The notes beneath the pieces were generated by a model. The model did no database searches and had not been told where the DNA came from. It saw only the letters and a program-made list of their open reading frames with translations. This document shows positions 8,410 to 16,661 of a stretch of DNA of 31,966 nt, in pieces. The translations under genes were made by a program, and so were the position numbers. The number at the start of each line of letters is the position of its first letter. Position 1 is the first letter of the stretch. The stretch comes from JAKJEP01 sp964580995 (GTDB taxonomy: Bacteria > Planctomycetota > Phycisphaerae > Sedimentisphaerales > SM23-30). The stretch lies in the NCBI GenBank assembly GCA_964580995.1, contig CAZOMV010000068.1, positions 1 to 31,966 of the forward strand, in the 5' to 3' direction.

Positions 8410-10401
8410 ATGAAACGTAAAATGAAGCTGCAGACGAAATTATTGACGATTGGCGTACTGTTAATTGTGGTTCCGCTTCTAATCATTTATTTGGTTGTAT
8501 ATCAGAAAAATAAAGAGATGGTGGAACAGGCCGGCTCCAAGGCCAATGCCCTGGCCTATACGGATTTGGATCATATGGTGGAGAGTATTTATGCCACCTG
8601 CAACGCCCAGCAGGAAGTCATCCAGCAAAATGTGAATGCTTCGCTGGAAGTGGCTCAATACGTGCTAAACCAGAACGGAGCCATTCGATTTTCGGGTGAA
8701 GAGCAGGCCAGTTGGAATGCCAAAAACCAAGTGACCAATGAACTGATTCCGGTAACCCTGCCCAAGATGTATGTGGGCGATATCTGGCTGGGGCAGAATA
8801 CCGATACCCAAACCGCCTCGGCGATCGTGGATGAGGTCAAGAATCTGGTCGATGGAACCTGTACGATATTTCAGAAGATGAATGAGGCCGGCGATATGCT
8901 GCGCGTCTGCACCAATGTGATTGGGGCCGACCAGACCCGGGCCATCAGTACCTTCATTCCGGCCCGGAATGCGGATGGAACAGCCAACCCGGTGATCTCC
9001 TCGGTTTTAAAGGGAGAAACCTTTCAGGGGCGGGCCTATGTGGTGAATGCCTGGTATGTGACGGCGTATAAACCGCTGGTGGATGAAGCAAAGAAAGTAG
9101 TCGGAATGCTCTTTGTCGGAGTGCCCCAGGAAGCGGCCAGGAGTCTGCGGCAGGCGATTATGAAAACGAAAGTGGGGGAAACCGGATATGTGTATGTTCT
9201 GGATACGAAGGGGAATTATGTCATATCGAAAGACGGCAAACGGGATGGGGAATGTATCTGGGAGACCAAGGACGCCGACGGAAGTTTGTTTATTCAGGAA
9301 ATATGCCAAAAGGCCAGGGCTTTGGGACCGCAGGAAATTGGGGAGCAAACCTATCCGTGGAAAAATGCCGACGATCCGCAGGCTCGCAATAAAGTCGTGC
9401 GTATCAAGTATTTCCAGCCCTGGGATTGGGTGATCGGTGTGGGCTCCTATGAAGAAGAATTCAAGGCAGCGGAGACTCAAATCCGGGTAACCGGCAAAAA
9501 AGTCAATACGATATTAGCTGTTGTGGTGGTCGGATCACTGGTGATCTCCACTGTGATCTGGTTATTTGTCGCCCGAGGGATCACCGGCAAGATCACTCAC
9601 ATTGTGCGAAATCTGCGGGAAGGATCCGACCAGGTGTCTGCGGCTGCCAAACAGGTAGCGTCAGCGTCCCAGTCTCTGGCAGAGGGTGCCACGGAACAGG
9701 CCGCCAGCCTGGAAGAGACCAGCAGTTCGCTGGAGGAAATGTCGTCCATGACCGATCAAAACGCACAGAGTGCCCAGCAGGCCAACCAGTTGGCGGGCAA
9801 TGCCAAACAATCGGCGGACAAGGGTAACAGCGCGATGGGGCAGATGAATACCGCGATTCATGATATTCGCAAGAGTGCCAATGAAACAGCCAAAATTGTG
9901 AAAGTGATTGATGAAATCGCGTTCCAAACGAATCTGCTGGCCTTGAATGCGGCGGTGGAAGCGGCCCGGGCGGGGGAGGCGGGCAAAGGATTTGCGGTCG
10001 TGGCGGAAGAAGTGCGAAACCTGGCGATGCGCAGTGCCGAGGCGGCCAAAAACACCGCTACCATGATCGAGGAATCGATCAAAAATTCACAGAATGGCGT
10101 CAATATCGTAACCTCCGTAGCCAAAACGCTGGAAGAAATATCCGATACCAACGGTAAAGTGAATCAACTGGTGGCGGAAATCTCCTCCGCCAGTCGGGAA
10201 CAGGCTCAAGGGATCAAGCAAGTCAATCAGGCCGTCACGCAAATGGATAAAGTGACGCAACAAAACGCCGCCAACGCGGAAGAATCCGCCAGTGCCTCGG
10301 AAGAATTAAGCGCTCAGGCAGAGCAAATGAATCAGATGATCAACGAACTGGTTCAGTTGATTGGCGATGTCAATAAGGAAACGGCAAAAGCAGGTTCGTA
10401 A
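8410..10401 (+). CDS. Methyl-accepting chemotaxis protein with Cache_3-Cache_2 sensor domain
   Basis: The ATG at 8410 is preferred over the in-frame TTG six bases upstream, because GGAAG ends 8 bases before the ATG but overlaps the ideal gap for the TTG. The product has 663 residues. A membrane helix at about 11-31 precedes a ~330-residue extracytoplasmic sensor. That sensor carries typical Cache_3-Cache_2 fusion features: LPKMYVGDIWLGQN, GTCTIFQKMNEAGDMLRVCT, then GRAYVVNAWYVTAYKP and GETGYVYVLDTKGNYVIS, and WDWVIGVGSYEEEF near its end. A second membrane helix (about 368-390), a HAMP-like segment and the signalling coiled coil with DEIAFQTNLLALNAAVEAAR follow. Cache receptors of this type usually bind small organic ligands directly; which one is not visible. 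The signalling half closely matches the upstream receptor, pointing to duplication with sensor swap. No CheB/CheR tether is seen at the C-terminus. Confidence 0.95.
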   Translation: MKRKMKLQTKLLTIGVLLIVVPLLIIYLVVYQKNKEMVEQAGSKANALAYTDLDHMVESIYATCNAQQEVIQQNVNASLEVAQYVLNQNGAIRFSGEEQASWNAKNQVTNELIPVTLPKMYVGDIWLGQNTDTQTASAIVDEVKNLVDGTCTIFQKMNEAGDMLRVCTNVIGADQTRAISTFIPARNADGTANPVISSVLKGETFQGRAYVVNAWYVTAYKPLVDEAKKVVGMLFVGVPQEAARSLRQAIMKTKVGETGYVYVLDTKGNYVISKDGKRDGECIWETKDADGSLFIQEICQKARALGPQEIGEQTYPWKNADDPQARNKVVRIKYFQPWDWVIGVGSYEEEFKAAETQIRVTGKKVNTILAVVVVGSLVISTVIWLFVARGITGKITHIVRNLREGSDQVSAAAKQVASASQSLAEGATEQAASLEETSSSLEEMSSMTDQNAQSAQQANQLAGNAKQSADKGNSAMGQMNTAIHDIRKSANETAKIVKVIDEIAFQTNLLALNAAVEAARAGEAGKGFAVVAEEVRNLAMRSAEAAKNTATMIEESIKNSQNGVNIVTSVAKTLEEISDTNGKVNQLVAEISSASREQAQGIKQVNQAVTQMDKVTQQNAANAEESASASEELSAQAEQMNQMINELVQLIGDVNKETAKAGS

Positions 10402-10415
10402 CAGAATACGAATCA

Positions 10416-10440
10416 CTTTTTTCCGCGCAGGCGAAAAAAG
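10416..10440. terminator. Probable bidirectional terminator between convergent chemoreceptor and tpx genes
   Basis: CTTTTTT-C-CGC (10416-10426) pairs with GCG-AAAAAAG (10431-10440) around a GCAG loop, with one bulged C. The A and T tracts make it usable from both sides. It lies between the stop codons at 10401 (plus) and 10458 (minus). Confidence 0.55.
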
Positions 10441-10457
10441 AAAAAAGATTGTCCGTC

Positions 10458-10982
10458 TTAGCGAGCCGCAGCCAGGGCCGCGTCGAAATCGGGCAGAGTG
10501 GTAATTTCGGGTACCATCTGAACGTACTTGATTTTACCATCGGGCGATATAACAAAAATCGCTCGTGCTAACAACCGCAGTTCCTGAATCAGGACACCAT
10601 AGGTCAGGCCGAATTTTGCATCCCGATGGTCGGACAGGGTCAGCACATTCTTTACACCCGCCGCCCCACACCAGCGCTGCTGGGCAAAGGGTAAATCCAT
10701 ACTGACGGTCAGGACCACCGTATTTTTCAATTTTCCAGCCTCTTCGTTGAAACGGCGGGTTTGCAGATCACACACAGGAGTATCCAGGCTGGGAACCACG
10801 GAAATCAAAATGGTTTTGCCCTTGAAATCAGCCAGCCGGGCTTCGGAAAGGTCGTTACGCAAAAGTACAAAATCCGGCGCTGGGTCGCCTGCCTTTAGTT
10901 TCGGCCCCGCTAGCGTAAGAGGATTACCCTGAAAAGCGATTTCCCCCTTCCGAACTCCGGTACTGCCGCAACATTTAACCAT
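10458..10982 (-). CDS. tpx: Thiol peroxidase (atypical 2-Cys peroxiredoxin)
   Basis: The 174-residue protein reduces hydroperoxides in the cytoplasm (or periplasm in some species) with electrons from thioredoxin. The peroxidatic cysteine is Cys71 in SLDTPVCDLQTRRFN, and the resolving cysteine is Cys105 in RWCGA. The 34-residue spacing matches the Tpx family (Cys61/Cys95 in E. coli). The order of motifs (GDPAPDF, SVVPSLDTPVC, LTLSD near residue 120, LLARAIFVI) is that of Tpx rather than AhpC or BCP. An unusual extra is a vicinal Cys4-Cys5 pair at the N-terminus (MVKCCGSTG), where most Tpx begin directly with a strand. GGAG sits 7 bases before the ATG. The gene is convergent with the chemoreceptor and divergent from xylA, with its own promoter candidate at 11070-11099. 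No signal peptide is present. Confidence 0.93.
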   Translation of the reverse strand: MVKCCGSTGVRKGEIAFQGNPLTLAGPKLKAGDPAPDFVLLRNDLSEARLADFKGKTILISVVPSLDTPVCDLQTRRFNEEAGKLKNTVVLTVSMDLPFAQQRWCGAAGVKNVLTLSDHRDAKFGLTYGVLIQELRLLARAIFVISPDGKIKYVQMVPEITTLPDFDAALAAAR

Positions 10983-11069
10983 CTGATTACTCCATATTTA
11001 GATTTTTATCAGGAAATTCCTTTTTTACCTTCTTGACGAATCCGCCAAAATATGGTTCTTTATATAAGA

Positions 11070-11099
11070 TTTATATTCCTCAAGCAGAACTTTTGTCAA
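11070..11099 (-). promoter_or_regulatory. Candidate sigma-70-type promoter for tpx
   Basis: On the minus strand TTGACA (11094-11099) is followed after 18 bases by TATAAA (11070-11075). Transcription would begin near 11062 and leave an ~80-base leader before the tpx ATG. It lies inside the 140-bp divergent spacer, so a regulator binding here could touch xylA as well. Confidence 0.5.
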
Positions 11100-11122
11100 G
11101 TTAATAAAGGAGAATCCGAATC

Positions 11123-12436
11123 ATGAAAGCAGCATTTCCCGATATTAAAAAGATTTCCTATGAAGGCCCCCAATCCAAAAATCCTTTAGCCTTCAAGCAT
11201 TACGATCCGCGGGAAGTGGTGGAAGGTAAGACGATGAAGGACCATTTCCGGTTTTCGGCGGCCTACTGGCACTGTTTTCGCAATGCCTGCGCGGACCAGT
11301 TCGGCCAGCCGACCCGGCTGATGCCCTGGGATGACGGGACCGACTCCATCGCCAATGCCCAAAACCGGGTGCGGGTTGCGTTTGAGTTTTTTGAAAAAAT
11401 GGGGCTGGGATTCTATTGTTTCCATGACCGGGACGTGGCCCCGGAAGGGAAAACCCTGGCCCAGTCGCATAAAAACCTGGACGAGGTGGTCAAAGTATTG
11501 AAGGAAGAGCAGCAGCGGACGGGGATTAAGCAGCTTTGGGGCACGGCCTGTCTGTTTGCCCATCCCCGCTACATGCATGGGGCGGCCACTAGCTGCAATG
11601 CCGATGCCTTTGCCTACGCCGCCGCCCAGGTGGCCAAGGCGATCGAGGTAACTAAAGAGCTGGGCGGCAGCGGTTATACTTTCTGGGGCGGCCGGGAAGG
11701 ATACAAATCGCTGCTGAATACCGATATGGGCCGGGAGATGGATCATCTAGCCAAATTCCTGCACATGGCGGTGGACTATAAGAAGAAAATCGGCTTTACC
11801 GGCCAGTTTTACATCGAGCCGAAACCCAAAGAGCCGACCAAGCATCAGTATGACAGCGATGTGGCCGCCTGTTTTGCGTTTTTGCAAAAGTACGGGCTGG
11901 TCGATCATCTGAAGATGAATATCGAGGCCAACCACGCCACCCTGGCCGGCCACAGCTTCCATCATGAGCTGGAATTCGCCCTGGCCAACGGGATCTTCGG
12001 TTCGGTCGATGCCAACCGGGGCGATCTGATGCTGGGCTGGGACACGGACCAGTTCCCGACGGATATTTACGATACGACTTACGCAATGCTGACGATTCTG
12101 AAGGCCGGCGGCTTCACGACGGGCGGCCTGAATTTCGATGCCCACGTGGCGCGGGAGAGCTTCGAGCCGGTGGACCTGTTCCATGCCCATATCGGCGGGA
12201 TGGATGCCTTTGCCCGGGGCCTGAAGATCGCCGCGGCCATTCGCAAGGATGGCGTGATGGCCAAATTTGTGAAGGAACGCTATGCCAGTTGGGATGGCGG
12301 GATCGGCGCGGACATCGAGAAAGGAAAGGTGGGCTTTGCCGAACTGAGCAAATATATGCTGGAGAAGGGCGAGATTTCCCCCAATGCCTCCGGCCGGGTC
12401 GAGTTGCTGGAGAATATTCTGAACGAATACATTTAA
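11123..12436 (+). CDS. xylA: Xylose isomerase (group II)
   Basis: The 437-residue cytoplasmic enzyme interconverts D-xylose and D-xylulose (and usually glucose/fructose), using two divalent metals. AAAGGAG lies 10 bases before the ATG. Length and the ~35-residue N-terminal extension place it in group II with the Thermotoga/Bacteroides type. Catalytic residues sit where expected: His101 and Asp104 in CFHDRD, the metal/substrate segment FYIEPKPKEP, NIEANHATLAGH, and the second metal ligands in SVDANRGD. Trp in RLMPWDDG and ARYTFWGGREGY-like GYTFWGGREGY also fit. No xylulokinase or transporter flanks it: tpx is divergent upstream and a polysaccharide gene is convergent downstream, so it appears to be a single-gene unit. 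High GC compared with the polysaccharide genes beside it. Very secure call. Confidence 0.98.
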   Translation: MKAAFPDIKKISYEGPQSKNPLAFKHYDPREVVEGKTMKDHFRFSAAYWHCFRNACADQFGQPTRLMPWDDGTDSIANAQNRVRVAFEFFEKMGLGFYCFHDRDVAPEGKTLAQSHKNLDEVVKVLKEEQQRTGIKQLWGTACLFAHPRYMHGAATSCNADAFAYAAAQVAKAIEVTKELGGSGYTFWGGREGYKSLLNTDMGREMDHLAKFLHMAVDYKKKIGFTGQFYIEPKPKEPTKHQYDSDVAACFAFLQKYGLVDHLKMNIEANHATLAGHSFHHELEFALANGIFGSVDANRGDLMLGWDTDQFPTDIYDTTYAMLTILKAGGFTTGGLNFDAHVARESFEPVDLFHAHIGGMDAFARGLKIAAAIRKDGVMAKFVKERYASWDGGIGADIEKGKVGFAELSKYMLEKGEISPNASGRVELLENILNEYI

Positions 12437-12459
12437 CCCGCCCCACCCCCAAAACAGCC

Positions 12460-12505
12460 AGGGCCGCCTATACCCTCCGATTGGGAGAGCGTAAGCGGCC
12501 CTTAT
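12460..12505 (+). terminator. Hairpin terminator after xylA, possibly also used by the convergent GNAT gene
   Basis: AGGGCCGC (12460-12467) pairs perfectly with GCGGCCCT (12495-12502). The intervening sequence can form a partial inner stem (CTCC/GGAG). The T run afterwards is short (TTATTTAT), so efficiency is uncertain. It lies 24 bases past the xylA stop. Confidence 0.6.
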
Positions 12506-12530
12506 TTATGAATAGACAAAAAATTGAATT

Positions 12531-13124
12531 CTAAGGATTTATTCGGCGGAGATAAATATTGCTGAGTGAGCCGTGGTTCATTATTTCACCGGCTTTCTCG
12601 AAGCCGCATTTAACATACAGGCGATTCGCGGCAGCCAGTTCCGCCCCCACCAATACTTTTACCCGGTCAATCCCCCGCCTCCGGCATTCGGCGATCCCCT
12701 GCTCGATCAACTGCGAGGCGACGCCCTGGCCCCTGGCCTGGGGTGAGACCACAATGGAAAGCAATTCGGCGGCAGGCAAATCGTCAGCTTTCACCCGGCT
12801 GGGATACAATAACGTCTCCCAGATCCGTTTGATCCGGCCCCAGCTCAAGAGCCGGCCCGCCAGCAGAAAAACGAACCGGAACCCCTTTTTCCACAGGATG
12901 GATTTGTATAACGAATGGATATTCTCCGTGAAAGTTACAAACCCCACCACTTCCTCCCCCTGACAAGCAACATAGCCGAAACTGTTCTTACTATCCGCAA
13001 TCGCTTCGTATAAAGAAGTAACAAACCGTGCCCCCAGAGAACTGATAAAACCAGTGTCAATTCCAGCAATATGCAATTGAGCCACAGAAGACGCATGAGA
13101 ATTGTTTAGCAATTGAATATCCAA
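12531..13124 (-). CDS. GNAT-family N-acetyltransferase at the end of the polysaccharide locus
   Basis: The 197-residue protein has the GNAT acetyl-CoA loop VVSPQARGQGVASQLIEQG (motif A, about 127-145), preceded by the beta-4 strand ELLSI, and the C-terminal RLYVKCGFEKAG (motif B). An unusual ~40-residue hydrophobic/basic insertion (about 75-115, with FVFLLAGRLLSWG) separates strands 3 and 4 and may contact the membrane. Translation seems to start at a TTG (13124), since no ATG gives the first GNAT strand. AGAGG sits 10 bases upstream. It begins 14 bases after the stop of the GT4 gene, so it is the last gene of that operon. An acetyl transfer to a sugar amine or lipid-linked sugar is a reasonable guess from position; the substrate cannot be read from the sequence. 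Confidence 0.82.
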   Translation of the reverse strand: MDIQLLNNSHASSVAQLHIAGIDTGFISSLGARFVTSLYEAIADSKNSFGYVACQGEEVVGFVTFTENIHSLYKSILWKKGFRFVFLLAGRLLSWGRIKRIWETLLYPSRVKADDLPAAELLSIVVSPQARGQGVASQLIEQGIAECRRRGIDRVKVLVGAELAAANRLYVKCGFEKAGEIMNHGSLSNIYLRRINP

Positions 13125-13138
13125 AATTACTTTCGCCT

Positions 13139-14362
13139 CTACTGTTTGACAGTGTTAAATATTTTTTCGTATTTCTCAACTCCAATCTCGAACGCCATAT
13201 TTTGGTCGTAATATCTCATTCCGTTATTCCCCATATTATCCAATTCTGATGCAGTCATATGATATAGCTTTTTAACTGTGGCTGCTATGGAAACAGGGTT
13301 TTCCGGTTCACAGGAAATACCGGCTCTGGCTTTCTCAATCAACTCGGCAGCATCCCCTTTTACTCCCATAAGAACGGGGCGCCCCATCGCCATATATGCC
13401 TGCGTTTTTGAAGGGATCGTGATCCGGAAAAGTGGATCATCTCTCAAATGAACCAATAAAGCATCGGCTAACCGCAAAATCGGCCCGATTTCCGAAACGG
13501 GCCGCCGGGCCAGGAATAGAACATTGGATAACTGCAAAGCCTTTGTTTTTTGTTTTAACGGTTCGACTTCAACTCCGTCGCCAATAAAGACAAACTGGGC
13601 ATCGGGGCATTCATCCCCTAATATTTTTGCTGCATCAAACACCGGTCCCAATGCCTGGGCCTTGCCCATATTTCCCGCAAATACAATATTAAATTTATTT
13701 GCCATACCTAATGACGAAGCCAATACTTCATTTTTGTCATCCCGGCATATTAAAGCATCGTCACACCAATTGTAAATGATTTCAACTTTATCCCCGGGAA
13801 CCCCACGCTCCATCAGTTTTTTTTTCATGCCCGGAGTAATAACTACAATTTTGCTTGCTTTTTTATAGATAAAATTACACCAACCATTCACCATACTCAA
13901 CCCTAGTTTATGATCGAACATGCCGGTACTTGCCAGGCTATCGGGCCAAAGGTCTTGAATATTCCATACAAAAGGGATACGATGTAAGAGACGAAATATA
14001 GTAGCAGCCCATCCCAGGGTTGCTGGCCCCTGATAGACAAAACACACATCTGCTGGCTTAATGCAGAATGAACCAATAGTGGAGGAAGAAAAAGCAAAGC
14101 TACTATAATTAAGAATACGCTTCATAGAAGACCTGTCATGACTGGGATAAAGCGGCACGCGAATCACGGGTATCCCTTCCATCAGTTCCCGTTGTAAATA
14201 TTTAATTTTATAACCATGATAAATTTTCCCGCCGGGATAATTAGGAAAACCGGTCAGGACTTCAACCTCATGGCCACGCCGAACTAATTCTTTCGCAAAA
14301 GGCAAGCCCAGAAAAAAATTCGGTTCCGGCTGAAAATATTGCGTTAAAAATAATATTCTCAC
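13139..14362 (-). CDS. WbuB-like family 4 glycosyltransferase, probable L-FucNAc transferase
   Basis: A 407-residue GT-B fold enzyme if started at the GTG at 14362, which gives VRILFLTQYFQPEPNF, the standard N-terminus of WbuB-type enzymes. An in-frame ATG at 14407 would add 15 residues and overlap the upstream gene by 34 bases. Features: the early QYFQPE motif, NIQDLWPDSL around residue 130, a linker HDxx region, NIVFAGNMGKAQAL (start of the C-terminal domain) and a late E-x7-E region near GVKGDAAELIEKA. Proteins of this subfamily follow the fnlA-fnlB-fnlC genes in E. coli O26 and are assigned to L-FucNAc transfer. The same order is found here, so transfer of L-FucNAc from UDP to a lipid-linked acceptor on the inner face of the membrane is the likely role. 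It begins 11 bases after the epimerase stop. Moderately secure for substrate, secure for family. Confidence 0.87.
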   Translation of the reverse strand: MRILFLTQYFQPEPNFFLGLPFAKELVRRGHEVEVLTGFPNYPGGKIYHGYKIKYLQRELMEGIPVIRVPLYPSHDRSSMKRILNYSSFAFSSSTIGSFCIKPADVCFVYQGPATLGWAATIFRLLHRIPFVWNIQDLWPDSLASTGMFDHKLGLSMVNGWCNFIYKKASKIVVITPGMKKKLMERGVPGDKVEIIYNWCDDALICRDDKNEVLASSLGMANKFNIVFAGNMGKAQALGPVFDAAKILGDECPDAQFVFIGDGVEVEPLKQKTKALQLSNVLFLARRPVSEIGPILRLADALLVHLRDDPLFRITIPSKTQAYMAMGRPVLMGVKGDAAELIEKARAGISCEPENPVSIAATVKKLYHMTASELDNMGNNGMRYYDQNMAFEIGVEKYEKIFNTVKQ

Positions 14363-14373
14363 AAAATCTACTT

Positions 14374-15507
14374 CTACGAAAGATCGTTGTATTTTATCCC
14401 ATTCCACCTGTTGCTGAGTTTGGCAGTGCCGATGATTAGTTTAACCACTCTGTGAGAGGTGTTGTCGATCCGGTAATCATCAGGAACCCATATCTCCCTG
14501 GCCTGAACGTCTTCCGATATCTGCATTTTTACCGATGCCAGAATAACATCCGGATCCAGCCCCGTCACAATAATCGACCCGGCATCCATGGCTTCCGGAC
14601 GCTCAATGGCATTGCGAATGGTGACGGCGGGAAAACCCAGAATGGACGATTCCTCACAAATCGTGCCACTATCCGAAAGGACACAGGCCGCATGCATCTG
14701 CAAATGAACATAGTCCAGGAAACCAAACGGTTTCATAAAACGTATACTTTCGGAAATCCCGACTTTTCCCAGCTTTTCCATCCGGTTACGTGTTCTGGGA
14801 TGCGTAGATACAATGACCGGATACCCATATTCCCTGTGCAAACGATCTAAAGCCATTAATAAATCGGTCAGGCTCTCCCGGCGATCCACGTTTTCTTCCC
14901 GGTGCATGCTGACCAGAAAATATTTTTTCTGCTCAAGATCCAAATCCTGCAACGTTTTCGCTGTTTTGATACGATCGATATGCGACAAAAGCACTTCCTT
15001 CATTGGCGAACCGGTCATATAGATTCGCCGATGCGGTAATCCTTCCGAAAGCAGATGCCGGCGGGCATGTTCGGTATAAACCAGGTTAAAATCGCTGATA
15101 TGGTCGATAATCCGGCGATTAATTTCTTCGGGAACATTCAGATCGAAACATCGATTCCCCGCTTCCATGTGAAAAATTGGTATCTTCATCCGCTTGGCGA
15201 TAATACCGGCAATCGAACTGTTGGTATCCCCGAGAATCAAAACGGCATCCGGTTTTTCCGTCCGAAAGATTTCCTCCGCTTTGATCAAAATTCCGCCATA
15301 CACATGGCCGAGGCTGGAGGTATCGACATTCATGAAATAATCAGGCTTTCGCACTTCCAGATCGCGAAAAAAAATCTCATTCAATTCGTAATCATAATTC
15401 TGGCCGGTGTGGACAATCTTGTGGTCGACATGCTTATCCAGCATCTTCATCACACAGGACAAGCGGATAATTTCAGGCCGGGTTCCTAAAACGGTAATAA
15501 CTTTCAT
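14374..15507 (-). CDS. wecB: CapG/FnlC-type UDP-N-acetyl hexosamine 2-epimerase (UDP-L-FucNAc synthesis)
   Basis: The 377-residue enzyme belongs to the non-hydrolysing UDP-GlcNAc 2-epimerase family. Motifs include GTRPEIIRLS at the N-terminus, HTGQNYDYELNEIFF, the substrate-site segment HMEAGNRCFDLNVPEEINRR, VSMHREENVD and SDSGTICEES. EAGNRCFD is the form found in CapG/WbjD/FnlC rather than the HVEAGLRT of WecB proper. Together with the adjacent CapE and CapF genes, this points to the last step of UDP-N-acetyl-L-fucosamine synthesis, inversion at C2. The ATG at 15507 is chosen over the TTG at 15525 because AAGGA lies 6-7 bases before it. It sits 32 bases after capF and 11 bases before the GT4 gene, inside one operon. 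Confidence 0.93.
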   Translation of the reverse strand: MKVITVLGTRPEIIRLSCVMKMLDKHVDHKIVHTGQNYDYELNEIFFRDLEVRKPDYFMNVDTSSLGHVYGGILIKAEEIFRTEKPDAVLILGDTNSSIAGIIAKRMKIPIFHMEAGNRCFDLNVPEEINRRIIDHISDFNLVYTEHARRHLLSEGLPHRRIYMTGSPMKEVLLSHIDRIKTAKTLQDLDLEQKKYFLVSMHREENVDRRESLTDLLMALDRLHREYGYPVIVSTHPRTRNRMEKLGKVGISESIRFMKPFGFLDYVHLQMHAACVLSDSGTICEESSILGFPAVTIRNAIERPEAMDAGSIIVTGLDPDVILASVKMQISEDVQAREIWVPDDYRIDNTSHRVVKLIIGTAKLSNRWNGIKYNDLS

Positions 15508-15539
15508 ATCAATTCCTTCTATCAACAGGATAACATGAA

Positions 15540-16661
15540 TTAAACCGGTTCAAAAAACGTATCCGGGTCATTCGGATTGAAATGTTCGTTAATCCAGAAG
15601 AGCGTCACCAGTTCCGTATTGCCGATATTGGTGATGTTATGGGTATAATAGATTGGCATTTCTACCCAGGAGGGTTTGTCACCGGAGACCTGATATTCGA
15701 TTACTTGGCCGGTCCCGATCCGCCTCAACTTGATGCTGGCCTGGCCGCTGACCACACAGAATTTTTCATTCTTACGAATGTGATAGTGGTTGCCGCGAGT
15801 GATGCCGGGCCGGGTCGTCGAGAAGGAAACCTGCCCGCCTTTCTCCAGCTTGAACACTTCCACAAATGACCCTCTGTCATCCGTATTGAGCTTCAAATGT
15901 CGCTCCCAATCGGCGGCATCCATATAGGTGATAAAGGTATTGTACAAATCCCGTTCAAAATTTGATTGAATAGTCGGGACCATACCCTTGTTGTAATAAT
16001 AGTCTCTGAATTTTTTTAACAGAGTCAGTAATTCGGATACTTTGACTTCCGCCTGGGGCTTGATATACTCAACACAATAACCTTCCCGGGGCTTCCGGAT
16101 CAAATTGTATATATCCTCGATGAGATCGTTAATATAGATCATCGTCATCTGTCCATCATTAACAATGGTTGGCTCTTCACCATGAGTAATCTGATGACAG
16201 AAGGTTGCCACCACGGAATTGTAAAACGGCCTGCCGCCATCGCCAAAGACATTGGGGATCACCATGGAAACCGCTGCTGTATTGTTTTGCCGTGCCCATT
16301 GTTCCAGCAGTTCCATCGCCCGTTTTTTGCCCCGGCCATATTCGTTATCCCGTTCGATCTGCGTACTGGACGAGAACAGAATATAAGGTTTGTTGCCCGC
16401 CGCATCCACATATTGAAGCAGCCTTTCCATCAGTTCGATATTTTTTTGATAGACTACCTCCGGTTCATGCCGGTTCACCCCGGCCAGATGCACGATCACA
16501 TCGGCCTTTTTCGCAAACTCCATAAAGGCATCGGGATTTTCATAGTACCCGTCTTCAAAGGGCAGCACTTCCAGCTCTTTTTCTCTAGCCAGCCGATCCC
16601 GCAAGTGGCTCCCTACGAAGCCGGCCATACCGGTAATGCCGATTATTTTTATTTGGTTCAT
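15540..16661 (-). CDS. capF: CapF: bifunctional reductase/cupin epimerase of UDP-L-FucNAc synthesis
   Basis: The 373-residue protein joins two domains. Residues 1 to ~245 form a short-chain dehydrogenase/reductase fold with the NADPH loop GITGMAGFVGSH and the active-site pair Tyr108-x3-Lys112 (EYGRGKK). Residues ~255-373 form a cupin with GNHYHIRKNEKFCVVSG (metal-binding His/His/Glu) and a later His in YYTHNITN. In CapF of Staphylococcus aureus the cupin epimerises C3 and the SDR domain reduces C4 of the sugar made by CapE. Length and both domains are complete here. Its ATG overlaps the CapE stop by the four bases ATGA, which suggests translational coupling. The next gene (2-epimerase) completes the pathway. 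Confidence 0.95.
   Translation of the reverse strand: MNQIKIIGITGMAGFVGSHLRDRLAREKELEVLPFEDGYYENPDAFMEFAKKADVIVHLAGVNRHEPEVVYQKNIELMERLLQYVDAAGNKPYILFSSSTQIERDNEYGRGKKRAMELLEQWARQNNTAAVSMVIPNVFGDGGRPFYNSVVATFCHQITHGEEPTIVNDGQMTMIYINDLIEDIYNLIRKPREGYCVEYIKPQAEVKVSELLTLLKKFRDYYYNKGMVPTIQSNFERDLYNTFITYMDAADWERHLKLNTDDRGSFVEVFKLEKGGQVSFSTTRPGITRGNHYHIRKNEKFCVVSGQASIKLRRIGTGQVIEYQVSGDKPSWVEMPIYYTHNITNIGNTELVTLFWINEHFNPNDPDTFFEPV

Noticed and set aside
11033..11068. TTGACG with TATATA/TATAAG as a xylA promoter
   Set aside because: The spacing is 22-24 bases or, for TATGGT, only 12; no acceptable pair was found on the plus strand.
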